From the NCBI GenBank assembly GCA_050730675.1, contig JBOHNM010000103.1, forward strand, positions 1 through 14,611: 14,611 nt of DNA. Reading direction: 5' to 3'. This DNA comes from JBOHNM01 sp050730675 (GTDB lineage Bacteria; Planctomycetota; Phycisphaerae; Phycisphaerales; UBA1924). Under the pieces are notes generated by a model. It saw only the letters and a list, made by a program, of their open reading frames with translations, searched no databases and had not been told where the DNA came from. Both the position numbers and the translations under genes were made by a program. Below, piece by piece: positions 7,194-14,611 of this stretch (position 1 is its first letter; each line of letters starts with the position of its first letter).

Positions 7194-7892
7194 ATGCTCA
7201 GAAGGCGAGGCGACATGGCGAAGGAAACTCACGAAGAGCTTTGGACGAACGTCGACGCGTACATCGAGGACCACCTGATCCGGACCGAGCCTGCGCTGAG
7301 CGAGGCGATCGCGGCGAGCGCCGCGGCGGAACTGCCGGAGATTGCCGTCTCCCCCTGCCAGGGGAAGCTCCTGATGTTGCTGGCAAAGATGTGCGGCGCC
7401 AAGCGCATCCTCGAATTGGGCACGCTCGGCGGGTACAGCACCATCTGGCTTGCGCGCGGTCTGGCGCCCGGCGGCGAGGTGGTGACGCTCGAGAGCAATC
7501 CGAAGCATGCGGAAGTGGCCCGCGCCAACATCTTTCGAGCCGGTCTCGCGGAGGTGGTGGAGGTGCGCGTCGGGGCCGCTTTGGAGATCCTCCCACGCAT
7601 CCAGGCCGAGCCGCGTGGGCCGTTCGACCTCACGTTCATCGATGCCGACAAGGAACACATGGCCGAGTACTTTGGCTGGGCGGTGCGGCTGTCGCGTCCG
7701 GGGAGCGTCATCATCGCCGACAACGTCGTGCGCGACGGCGATGTGATCGACGTGGAGAGCACCGATGGGCGCGTGCACGGCGTGCGAGCATTCTTCGAGG
7801 CGGCGCGGGCGGAACCGCGCGTCACCGTGACGGCCATCCAGACCGTGGGCGTCAAGGGGTACGACGGGTTCGCGCTGGCGCTGGTGAAGTGA
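7194..7892 (+). CDS. SAM-dependent O-methyltransferase, family 3 (catechol/caffeoyl-CoA type)
   Basis: 232 residues, the usual length for this family. The SAM-binding motif ELGTLGGYSTIWLA spans 74-87. It is followed by the acidic end of the second strand (TLESNP, 98-103), FIDADK (149-153) and ADNVVRDG (175-182). Asp150, Asp176 and Asn177 correspond to the metal-binding residues of caffeoyl-CoA/catechol O-methyltransferases. It transfers a methyl group to a hydroxyl of a small, probably aromatic substrate; the substrate cannot be told. The start at 7194 is preferred for the GGAGGGGGAGG stretch just upstream. ATG 7215 (MAKETHEELW) is a reasonable alternative with GAGG upstream, and an ATT/ATG-type extension further upstream is unlikely. 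It is first in a plus-strand run with the groES-like gene and aroA, though 144 bases separate it from the next gene. Confidence 0.88.
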   Translation: MLRRRGDMAKETHEELWTNVDAYIEDHLIRTEPALSEAIAASAAAELPEIAVSPCQGKLLMLLAKMCGAKRILELGTLGGYSTIWLARGLAPGGEVVTLESNPKHAEVARANIFRAGLAEVVEVRVGAALEILPRIQAEPRGPFDLTFIDADKEHMAEYFGWAVRLSRPGSVIIADNVVRDGDVIDVESTDGRVHGVRAFFEAARAEPRVTVTAIQTVGVKGYDGFALALVK

Positions 7893-8036
7893 ACAGCGAG
7901 TCTCTCGTCTTGCTCCTTGCAACACCGAATCACTGCGAATTCGCCACTCGGTGCTCGCTTCTCGGTGCTCGTCACCTCTTGCCCCCTGCCTCCCACGCCT
8001 TGCTCGTTGCTCATTGCCGATTGCTACGCTTTGCGC
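7893..8036 (+). other. Pyrimidine-rich spacer with tandem 11-base repeats before the groES-like gene
   Basis: The spacer is very rich in T and C on the plus strand. It contains an exact 11-base direct repeat (CTCGGTGCTCG at 7947-7957 and 7961-7971) and later degenerate TTGCTCGTTGCTCATTGC-like units (about 8000-8025). It has no Shine-Dalgarno site, so translation of the next gene starts without one. An in-frame extension of the next gene reaches back to 7917, but its composition is repeat-like, not protein-like. Confidence 0.5.
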
Positions 8037-8366
8037 ATGAGCGACGAGTCGTCGAAAAAGGCCGCCCCCAAGCTGGAGATCGTCGAGCCGATCGGCCCGC
8101 GCGTGCTGGTGCGCAAGGACGAGGACCGCCGCCAGACCAAGGCGGGGGTGATCCTCCCCGACAAGCTCGAGATCCCGACGATCACCGGCCGCGTGGTGGC
8201 CGTCTCGGCCCAGGTGGAGAAGGACGAGAACTACCCGATCAAGAAGTACGATCGCGTGCTCTTCAATCCCAAGCACGCGATCCCCGTCGAATTCGAGCGC
8301 GACAACCGCCTGTTCGTGATCCCGGTCGAGGACGTTGTGGCGGTCTTCCGCAAGGACGTGGACTGA
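8037..8366 (+). CDS. GroES-like (Cpn10) co-chaperonin, stand-alone
   Basis: 109 residues, close to the usual 95-100 of GroES. From residue 20 the Cpn10 fold is clear: GPRVLVRKDED as the first strand, then a mobile-loop region with AGVIL (36-40) in place of the usual GGIVL, a TGRVVAVSA strand (50-58), DRVLFNPKHAIPVEF, and the C-terminal strand LFVIPVEDVVAVF. GroES caps the GroEL folding chamber in the cytoplasm, and the mobile loop contacts GroEL. No groEL follows, so this is probably an extra or divergent copy. The first 15 residues are a charged, unstructured tail. ATG 8037 is preferred because upstream in-frame sequence is repetitive DNA. It is followed after 43 bases by aroA. Confidence 0.85.
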   Translation: MSDESSKKAAPKLEIVEPIGPRVLVRKDEDRRQTKAGVILPDKLEIPTITGRVVAVSAQVEKDENYPIKKYDRVLFNPKHAIPVEFERDNRLFVIPVEDVVAVFRKDVD

Positions 8367-8397
8367 GGCACGGTCGAGAGGCGAGCAAGCGATCAGT

Positions 8398-8404
8398 GGA
8401 AAGG
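8398..8404 (+). promoter_or_regulatory. Ribosome binding site supporting a TTG start of aroA
   Basis: GGAAAGG lies five bases before the TTG at 8410. No other in-frame candidate start (TTG 8335, GTG 8434) has comparable support, so it favours a rare TTG start. Confidence 0.5.
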
Positions 8405-8409
8405 CACAC

Positions 8410-9843
8410 TTGAGCGGGCGCGTTCCGACAGTCGTGGAGATCGCCGATACGCCGATCGATCAACTTCCGCCGTTGATCCATGTGCCACCGCTCACCAAGC
8501 CGTTCGATGTGACGATCCGGCCACCGGGGAGCAAGAGCCTGACCAACCGGGCGCTGCTGCTGGCCGCGCTCGCGGAAGGAACCAGCACGCTCAAGCACGC
8601 ATTGGTGGATGCGGACGATGCGCAGGTCATGCTTCGGGCGATCCAGCAACTCGGCGCGAAGGTGGAACAGCCCGACGCCGAGACGCTCAAGATCACCGGC
8701 GTGGCCGGTCGCTGGAAGATCCCCGCGGGCCATACCGTCACGCTGAATCTCAACAACGCCGGCACGGCGACACGCTTTCTTACGGCCGCGGCGATCCTGG
8801 CTCCGCCGGAGAGCGAAGGGATCATCATCGACGGCAACGCGCGGATGCGGGAGAGGCCGATTGGAGAGTTGGTTGATGTATTGCGAGCGATCGGCGTTGC
8901 AATTGAGTACCGAGGTCGCGACGGCTTTCCTCCAATTTCCGTTCGTTCCGCAACGGGACGCGTTGCAAATGAAGTCGCATTTGGAAAGACTGTGTCGAGC
9001 CAGTTCGTCTCAGCGCTGATATTGATCGGCCCATTTCTGTCGAGCGGTCTGCGGATGCGCCTCGGCGCGGAACTCACCAGCCTTCCTTACGTTCAAATGT
9101 CCTATGGGCTCATGCCACGACTGACGTGGGATGGTGTGGACGTCCTCTTGCAAGATGGATCGGAGCGCGGCCCGAGACGCGTCGATATCCGAGGTGGTGG
9201 CAGGGCGGCTTTTCAGTATGAGGTGGAGTCTGATGCCACCGCGGCCACCTATTTTCTGGTTGGCGCAGGACTGTGCTGGAGCAGTGTTTGCATCGAAGGG
9301 TTGCCGTTGCCCTCGCTGTCTCTACAGGGTGATTCACAATTCGGCAAACAGATGGAGTTGGTCGGCGGCTCGATTGAAGCGGAACAGTGGTCATCGGTGC
9401 TCGGGCCGCCTCGGATCGGGATCCAGGCGGACTTGCGCGACATGCCGGACACGGCAATGTCCGCCGCGGTTCTCGCAGCATTCGTTGAGCCCAATGAAGA
9501 GGAACGCGAGAGACGGAGTTGGATTGGCGGCCTCAAGACCCTCCGCGTCAAAGAAACCGACCGCATCGCCGCTCTCGTCACCGAACTCGCCAAGGTCGGC
9601 GTCAAGGTCGAGCCCTTCATCGATGGCGACGATGAAGCCATCCGCATCACCCCACCCCCCGGCGGTATCGATTGCTCACCGAGCGCTCCGCGCGTCGAGT
9701 TCGACACCTACGACGACCACCGCATGGCGATGTCGCTCGCGCTCATCGGCCTGCGCCGGCCCAACGTGTACATCCGCGACCCCGCGTGCGTCCGCAAGAC
9801 GTACCCGACGTACTGGCGGGATCTTGCCAAGCTCTACACCTGA
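8410..9843 (+). CDS. aroA: 3-phosphoshikimate 1-carboxyvinyltransferase (EPSP synthase)
   Basis: About 477 residues from TTG 8410; typical AroA is 420-450, so it has an N-terminal extension of about 30 residues and some internal extra sequence. It joins shikimate-3-phosphate with phosphoenolpyruvate to form EPSP, the sixth step of the shikimate pathway (cytoplasm). Family motifs are in order: PPGSKSLTNRALLLAAL (Lys42), NNAGTATRF (about 115-123), MRERPIGEL (about 146-154), SSQFVSALI, ESDATAATYF (Asp275), DMPDTAMS (Asp347, the catalytic Asp position), RVKETDRIAAL (about 379-389) and DTYDDHRMAMSLAL (about 432-445). Codon use changes inside the gene: from about 8860 to 9530 many codons end in A or T, unlike both ends. 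It may share a transcript with the groES-like gene 43 bases upstream. Its end is 8 bases from a convergent gene. Confidence 0.93.
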   Translation: MSGRVPTVVEIADTPIDQLPPLIHVPPLTKPFDVTIRPPGSKSLTNRALLLAALAEGTSTLKHALVDADDAQVMLRAIQQLGAKVEQPDAETLKITGVAGRWKIPAGHTVTLNLNNAGTATRFLTAAAILAPPESEGIIIDGNARMRERPIGELVDVLRAIGVAIEYRGRDGFPPISVRSATGRVANEVAFGKTVSSQFVSALILIGPFLSSGLRMRLGAELTSLPYVQMSYGLMPRLTWDGVDVLLQDGSERGPRRVDIRGGGRAAFQYEVESDATAATYFLVGAGLCWSSVCIEGLPLPSLSLQGDSQFGKQMELVGGSIEAEQWSSVLGPPRIGIQADLRDMPDTAMSAAVLAAFVEPNEEERERRSWIGGLKTLRVKETDRIAALVTELAKVGVKVEPFIDGDDEAIRITPPPGGIDCSPSAPRVEFDTYDDHRMAMSLALIGLRRPNVYIRDPACVRKTYPTYWRDLAKLYT

Positions 9844-9851
9844 TCCATTCT

Positions 9852-10646
9852 CTACTTTGTGTCCTTCGTCGGCGTGATGAGCACTCTCCATTCCTTCTTC
9901 GCGGCTTCCAATTCGGCATGGAAAGCTGTTGACTCGTCGTTCGCCGCTGTGAGCATCGCGTCGGCGATCGCCGACCCGAGCAAGATGCTCCCGACACAAT
10001 CCGAAGGGTGGTGTTTGCCGGCGATTACGCGGTTGAGCACCATGATGCGTGCCGCACGAAGGAGTTCGTCCTTCTTGGCCGGTGCGATCTCCGCGAGCAG
10101 GCGGGCACGGAAGAAGGCCCGAACGGCGTGGCCGCTGGGGTAGGCGTCGTCGGTGGTTATGCCCGAGCCCGGCGGGCGTGGACGCGGAAACTTCTTCTTG
10201 GCAGCGTTGGTGATGGCATTCGCCTCGGACTCCGCCGCGGCCACCGCGTCGCGGAGGCGCGGGCACTCGGTCGCGTTGAAGTGGGGGCCGAGCACCACAG
10301 CAAACTCCCAGAGCGGGTCGCTGGCATCCACGCGATTGGCGCGAGCAAGCGCTTGTGCGGTTGCATCGTCCTGCACGGCGCGGATGAACTGCACCTCCGC
10401 TTCGGCAAGTTGCCTGTTAAGCTCGGCCGTCTGCGCCGGGGATGCGCCAGGCCGTTGGGGGTACGGACCCGGAAGCAGGTCCCTGAGACGAGCAGCCTCG
10501 CTGTCGCTCAGGATGCGGCCGCGCGATGAGGCCTGCATCGCAACGGTCGAGCTGAGTTGGACCGGCGGCGCCTGGCAGGCGCACAGGGCACTCGCGCCGA
10601 GCAGCACAGCAACGCGGAACAACTGACGGATGCACGTATTTGGCAT
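9852..10646 (-). CDS. Class A (PAP2-family) acid phosphatase-like lipoprotein
   Basis: 264 residues. The N-terminus is a lipoprotein signal with Cys24 in LCAC. The protein carries all three PAP2/class A acid phosphatase motifs with correct spacing: KX6RP at Lys150-Pro158, PSGH at 170-173, and RX5HX3D at Arg206-His212-Asp216, with Asn instead of Ser before that Arg. His212 would be the nucleophile and His173 the proton donor. Class A enzymes release phosphate from a broad range of phosphomonoesters in the periplasm; lipid or polyphosphate substrates are also possible. A helix-rich stretch (about 45-105) precedes the motifs, as in PhoN-type enzymes. It starts 48 bases after the DUF1501 stop, on the same strand, so it is probably the last gene of that operon. 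There is no clear Shine-Dalgarno site. The family is sure, the substrate unknown. Confidence 0.88.
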   Translation of the reverse strand: MPNTCIRQLFRVAVLLGASALCACQAPPVQLSSTVAMQASSRGRILSDSEAARLRDLLPGPYPQRPGASPAQTAELNRQLAEAEVQFIRAVQDDATAQALARANRVDASDPLWEFAVVLGPHFNATECPRLRDAVAAAESEANAITNAAKKKFPRPRPPGSGITTDDAYPSGHAVRAFFRARLLAEIAPAKKDELLRAARIMVLNRVIAGKHHPSDCVGSILLGSAIADAMLTAANDESTAFHAELEAAKKEWRVLITPTKDTK

Positions 10647-10694
10647 GGCCGCAGTCTACCACGCCGACCATGCTTCAACAGCACCCCGGGGGTT

Positions 10695-12020
10695 CTACGC
10701 CACCAACCCCACCGGCTTGAACTGATGGTTCGGCAGCACCTTTTCCAGATTGGGATTGCCTAGGTGAACCCGCACCACCTCGGCGAGCACATCACGGAAG
10801 TCGGTTGTGTGCAGCAGGTCGCGCTTCTGGTGGAGTTGATCCTCGGCCAGGCCCGGCCACTTGGTCACGACCTTCTTCTGCTTGTCGTCGCGCAGCGCGG
10901 CCGCCGCGCTCACACCGCCGCCCATGACGAACATGCAGTTCGCCCAGCCGTGGTCGGTGCCGTTGGTGCCGTTCTCGTGCGCCGTGCGGCCGAAGTCGGT
11001 GATCGTGATCACCAGCGTGTCGTTCATCCGCTCGGCCATGTCGGTGTTGAAAGCCGCCAGAGCGTCGCCGAGTTCCGACGCGAGGTTGCCCAAAGCGCCG
11101 TTGGCCGCGCCCTGATTCTGGTGCGTGTCCCATCCGCCCAAATCGACCTCGGCGACTTCGAGCCCGATGTCGGCTTTGATCAGGCGCGCCACCTGCATCA
11201 AGCGGTTACCCAGCCCCGTCCGGGGATACGGCTGCACAGGCTCGTACTTCTGCCTCGCAATAACACGCAGTTGTGCAACACCGTCCAGCGTTACCTTGGC
11301 GTTCTGCGCCAGCAGGTCCATCGCCGACGACTTGTCGCCGCTCGCCGCCTTCTGCGGGCGCGGCGTGCAGTACGCACACTCAAGTGCCGCCGCCACTTGG
11401 TCGGCGCTGGCGCCATTGCTCTTGGCCGAGGGGACTACCAGGTCCTCCAACCCGCGCACGGCGAACGCGCCCCCCTTGCCGTGCAGGATCCGCGGCAGCG
11501 CATCGCCGACGGCCACGGCGCGGATCGGGCCCCACCCTTCGCTGGTCATCAGGTGGCGGTTCAGCCACCCGTCGGAGTTGAGCGTGTTGCCGACGATGCC
11601 CGTCTCCCAGGTGTCCTGCTCCTCGAAGTGCGAGCGCGTGTTCTTGTCGTACCCCACCGCGTGCGCTGCGCACATCGCGCCGGACGAGAACAGCGGCGCC
11701 AGCGCCCCCAGCCGCGGGTGCAGGCCGAAGAAGCCGTCGATATCGATCACCTTCTGGTACTGGTCCACGCTCGCCGCCGGCCCGGGCACCGCGATCGACG
11801 AACGGATCTTGGTGTAGTTCTCATCGCCGTACGGAATGACGAGGTTGAGCCCGTCGGCCCCGCCGCGCAGGAAGAGCACCACCAGCGTCTTGCCCTTGGT
11901 CACCGGGCGAGCGAGCACGCGCTGCCCGCCGCCGAGTCCGAGCAGGTCAAAGTGCGAGACGCCCATATACATCGCCAGGGCGCCGGTGGACTTCAGGAAG
12001 AATCGACGGGTGAGGAACAT
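10695..12020 (-). CDS. DUF1501 family protein, Tat-exported
   Basis: 441 residues. It opens with a twin-arginine signal (LTRRFFLKSTGALAMYMG), then the family hallmark LRGGADGLNLVIPYGDE at about 54-70. The later conserved segment FGRTAHENGTNGTDHGWANCMFVMGG lies at about 343-368. DUF1501 proteins belong to the alkaline phosphatase/sulfatase-like superfamily. They are abundant in planctomycetes and nearly always sit beside a DUF1800 gene, as here. Their biochemical role is not established; Asp and His residues in the conserved segments hint at metal binding. ATG 12020 is preferred over a start at 12053 because it opens the Tat signal and has AAAGGGA five bases upstream. It follows the DUF1800 gene by 113 bases and precedes the phosphatase by 48. 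Confidence 0.92.
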   Translation of the reverse strand: MFLTRRFFLKSTGALAMYMGVSHFDLLGLGGGQRVLARPVTKGKTLVVLFLRGGADGLNLVIPYGDENYTKIRSSIAVPGPAASVDQYQKVIDIDGFFGLHPRLGALAPLFSSGAMCAAHAVGYDKNTRSHFEEQDTWETGIVGNTLNSDGWLNRHLMTSEGWGPIRAVAVGDALPRILHGKGGAFAVRGLEDLVVPSAKSNGASADQVAAALECAYCTPRPQKAASGDKSSAMDLLAQNAKVTLDGVAQLRVIARQKYEPVQPYPRTGLGNRLMQVARLIKADIGLEVAEVDLGGWDTHQNQGAANGALGNLASELGDALAAFNTDMAERMNDTLVITITDFGRTAHENGTNGTDHGWANCMFVMGGGVSAAAALRDDKQKKVVTKWPGLAEDQLHQKRDLLHTTDFRDVLAEVVRVHLGNPNLEKVLPNHQFKPVGLVA

Positions 12021-12133
12021 GTCGGTCCCTTTCGTTGCAAAACCCTTCAACACCCACGACTAGCCAACTTCAATCACAAACCGATGTCCGATCTCGATGG
12101 CCTTGCTCTGTGTGCGCTCGGCAGTGAGCCACA

Positions 12134-14536
12134 TTACCGCAAACTCGCCTCCGGGCTCTGCGCGATGAACACCGCCGCCTCACGCACACGCGTGTCGCGG
12201 TTGCCCTCGGTCTCGGAGATGATCTTCATCGCCGCGCCGTTGCTCGCCTCGCCCAGCGTCCGGCCGGTCAGTCTGACAGCAATCACATCCACCACGCGCT
12301 GGTTCCAGTCCTCCGGCAGGTTCGCGTCCTTGTCGCCTGCGTAGCGCCAGTTGTTGGGCACGACGGTCGCGATGTTGTACATGCTCTCGCGCGCCAGCCG
12401 CAGCCGCTGCAGCATGGCGTTGGAATCCACGTAGTCCGCGTCCTTGTCGCTGTAGCCGTTCGGAGTTGCGCAATCGAAGAGTCCCTGGCGCGAGCGGCGC
12501 AAATAGTCGTTGCCCGAGTTCACATTCGGCGACCCGCTCATCCGCGACATCTTGACGGCGTAATCGATCGGCTGGGCGACGCGATCAGGTGCACTCCAGA
12601 ACGTCGGGTGCTTCGCCGCCGCCAGCAGCACCTCACGCATGTCTCCGTCCGTCTCCTTGAAGACCTTGGCGCACTCGACCACCATCTCCTCCGGCGGCGG
12701 GCAGCAGACATAGTGCTCGAGCAGAGAGCGTGCGATGAAGTCCGCCGTCGCGGGGTGCGCCGCCAGCATCTCGATCGCCTGCTGCACACGGTCGAACCGC
12801 TCGCCAGGCGATGAGTCGTCGAAATCCATGCCGAACACGCGAGCGCCCTTGCCGCTGTTGAGCTTCGGGTCGTAGCGGAATTCCAGGTCACGCACCGCAC
12901 CAAACCCACGTCCCTCCGCCGCGGCATAGGTCGTCCATCCATTGAGCACCTTGGCGAGGCTCGTCACGTCCTCCTGCTTGTACCCGGCATGCACGCCGAG
13001 CGTGTGCAGCTCCATGATCTCGCGCGCGTAGTTCTCGTTGAGCTTGCCGGTGACCGACCGCTCCTGGTCCAGGTACCGCAGCATCGCCGGGCTCGTCGCC
13101 GAGGCGTAGAGCAACTCGGGGAAGGTGCTCGGTCCCAGCCGCGCGAACATCGCGTACTCGGCCCACTTCAGGTCCGGCTCGACTTTGCGGATCCACGTGG
13201 TGAAGTGGTTGTTGAGCCAGAAGACGAAGCGAGCCCGCACCGGGTTCTCGGAGTAGCTCGCGTGGCCGAAGGCCCGGCGCTGCACATCGTTGTAGTCGCG
13301 GTTGTTGGTGAACCGCACGCACGACGATTCAAACCCGGCCCGGTCGCCCGCGTCGTCGCTCTTCCACAGCCGCTCGCGCAGCCATGCCTCCTCGCCCATC
13401 GTCAGGACCGCCGCCAGCTCACGCGGCTCGGCCCCGAAGGCCATGCGGTCCAGCAGCCGCACCGCGCGGTCGTACTTCCCAGGCTCACTCGGTGCGGTCG
13501 CCAGCACATTGATCGTGCGATCGGCGCTCACCCACTTGCCACCGACACCGTTCGCCTGCACCGCCACCGTGTGCGCACCCGGCGCGATCCCGCGAGCGAG
13601 CAGCGGCAGCACAAACGGCCCTGCCTGGCGCGTCAGGTCCAGTTGGAGTCCGGTGGATTTGCCGTCGATCAACAACTCGGCTGACCGCAGCATACCGTCG
13701 CCCGCCACGGGCGAGAAGACCACCGCATCAGACATGTACACATCGCTGGGCCGCGCTCCGCTCGGCGGGTATTCGATCTCCACCCGCGCCGGTCGGCTGG
13801 TGCCGCTCTCGCCCGAAACATGCTCCAAGATCACTGCCTGCAACTCGACTCCCGGCGATCCCTTGGCATTCTCCGCGCCGATCAACAGTTGCTTGGTTCC
13901 GCCTGTCAGCATCACGGTGCCGATCACCGTGGTATCCCAATAGTTGGGGATCGCCACCGGCGCGGCCTCGGCGCCTGGTTCACTTCCCTTCACCTTCGCG
14001 ATCAGCTTGGCGCCGTTCTTCCCGCCTCCGCCTCGCGATTCGCTGTACACGCGGAACGTTCCGGACAAGTCCTCGGGCAACTCAATCGCGTACTCCGCCC
14101 CACCCGCCACCATCAGCCGCCGCTTCTCGTCGACGTCGTTCTGCGGCTGCATCTTCTCGCGTGCCGAGCCGTCCCACACCGTGTCGCGCACTGTGAAGCG
14201 ATGAAACTTTACATCGCCCGAGCCAGCATCGCCGCCCCATGTCAGCGTCTGGACCGGTGACTTGGCCATCACCCCCGCCTCGTTCTTCGCCACCATCTGG
14301 ATCGTGTTGGCGCCCTTGATGAACCACGACGGATCGATCCAGAACCGCGGGGCCGCCGAACGTTGCGACGAGTGCTCCTTGCCGTTTACCAAGAGCGTCG
14401 TGACCGGCGCGGGGATCGCATTCGCCGCCGCCTGCCGTTCACGCTCCCGCTCACCGAGCCCGTCCCACGTGCAGAGGCCTGACACTTCGAGCACACCCGC
14501 GAGCTTCATCCCATCCAGCGGCGTCTTGAACGCCAC
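12134..14536 (-). CDS. DUF1800 family protein with long N-terminal beta-sandwich region; 5' end uncertain
   Basis: About 800 residues from GTG 14536. The C-terminal half (about 355-790) is the DUF1800 domain: RLLDRMAFGA at its start, FWLNNHF near 439-445, and the hallmark NENYAREIMELHTLGVHAGY at 500-519 followed by LAKVLNGWT. The N-terminal 350 residues are beta-rich: a region at about 140-240 resembles a carbohydrate-binding-type sandwich (YAIELPEDLSGTFRVY), and 250-345 reads like an Ig-like domain ending AGAHTV-type, then INV. The role of DUF1800 is unknown; it is the usual partner of DUF1501. No signal peptide is visible from any start. The frame stays open and protein-like upstream of 14536 (reading RYFNDPDYLFTRPVRV) until TGA at 14591-14593. 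The true N-terminus may lie beyond the window, broken by a frameshift, or the gene may be truncated. Confidence 0.85.
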   Translation of the reverse strand: MAFKTPLDGMKLAGVLEVSGLCTWDGLGERERERQAAANAIPAPVTTLLVNGKEHSSQRSAAPRFWIDPSWFIKGANTIQMVAKNEAGVMAKSPVQTLTWGGDAGSGDVKFHRFTVRDTVWDGSAREKMQPQNDVDEKRRLMVAGGAEYAIELPEDLSGTFRVYSESRGGGGKNGAKLIAKVKGSEPGAEAAPVAIPNYWDTTVIGTVMLTGGTKQLLIGAENAKGSPGVELQAVILEHVSGESGTSRPARVEIEYPPSGARPSDVYMSDAVVFSPVAGDGMLRSAELLIDGKSTGLQLDLTRQAGPFVLPLLARGIAPGAHTVAVQANGVGGKWVSADRTINVLATAPSEPGKYDRAVRLLDRMAFGAEPRELAAVLTMGEEAWLRERLWKSDDAGDRAGFESSCVRFTNNRDYNDVQRRAFGHASYSENPVRARFVFWLNNHFTTWIRKVEPDLKWAEYAMFARLGPSTFPELLYASATSPAMLRYLDQERSVTGKLNENYAREIMELHTLGVHAGYKQEDVTSLAKVLNGWTTYAAAEGRGFGAVRDLEFRYDPKLNSGKGARVFGMDFDDSSPGERFDRVQQAIEMLAAHPATADFIARSLLEHYVCCPPPEEMVVECAKVFKETDGDMREVLLAAAKHPTFWSAPDRVAQPIDYAVKMSRMSGSPNVNSGNDYLRRSRQGLFDCATPNGYSDKDADYVDSNAMLQRLRLARESMYNIATVVPNNWRYAGDKDANLPEDWNQRVVDVIAVRLTGRTLGEASNGAAMKIISETEGNRDTRVREAAVFIAQSPEASLR

Positions 14537-14611
14537 CCGTACCGGTCGTGTGAACAGGTAATCCGGATCGTTGAAATATCTGTCTTGCCATCATCGTTTT
14601 CCATCATCGTG

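Noticed and set aside
7143..8276. 377-codon minus-strand frame opposite the methyltransferase and groES-like genes
   Set aside because: It spans two genuine plus-strand genes and the repetitive spacer between them; no family is recognisable.
10764..12344. 526-codon plus-strand frame opposite DUF1501
   Set aside because: The opposite strand carries an unmistakable DUF1501 protein with Tat signal and Shine-Dalgarno site. The plus-strand translation is a low-complexity Arg/Val/His-rich shadow.
1..14611. Mobile element, CRISPR array, toxin-antitoxin or defence system
   Set aside because: I looked for transposase or integrase motifs, terminal inverted repeats with target duplications, and regularly spaced repeats, and found none.

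Overview
The window looks like chromosomal DNA of a planctomycete, most likely class Phycisphaerae. It is GC-rich. It carries the planctomycete pairing of a DUF1800 protein with a twin-arginine-targeted DUF1501 protein, a Tat-type Gfo/Idh/MocA oxidoreductase, a PEP-CTERM-type surface protein ending in an arginine tail, and a small secreted protein ending in the two-repeat, Gly-Cys-terminated ('GC-type') dockerin. The lineage is inferred from these families; there is no rRNA or other phylogenetic marker to prove it.

Layout. (1) Positions 1-4676, all on the minus strand: a secreted trypsin-fold protein (cut by the window edge) whose catalytic His and Ser are replaced, a secreted GC-dockerin protein, a lipoprotein HtrA-type protease with an intact triad and about four PDZ domains, and a PEP-CTERM protein. 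Intrinsic terminators follow the dockerin and PEP-CTERM genes, so these are probably mostly separate transcripts. All four products act outside the cytoplasm. (2) 4934-6214, plus: a Tat-exported Gfo/Idh/MocA oxidoreductase. (3) 6215-6542: a stretch of about 330 bases without a convincing gene, holding a minus-strand terminator. (4) 6543-7073, minus: apt (purine salvage). (5) 7194-9843, plus: SAM-dependent O-methyltransferase, stand-alone GroES-like protein, and aroA (shikimate pathway). (6) 9852-14536, minus: DUF1800, then DUF1501, then a class A (PAP2) acid phosphatase lipoprotein. The phosphatase ends 8 bases from the end of aroA.

How the genes work together. The cytoplasmic genes (apt, methyltransferase, groES-like, aroA) are housekeeping and not obviously linked in function. 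The flanking blocks are exported or envelope proteins. The HtrA and its catalytically dead relative suggest envelope proteostasis, but a joint role is only inference. I see no phage, transposon, CRISPR array, tRNA, rRNA or recognisable defence system. The points most worth a second look are the dead HtrA-like protein beside a multi-PDZ HtrA, a codon-usage dip inside aroA, and the missing export signal and in-frame stop at the 5' end of the DUF1800 gene.
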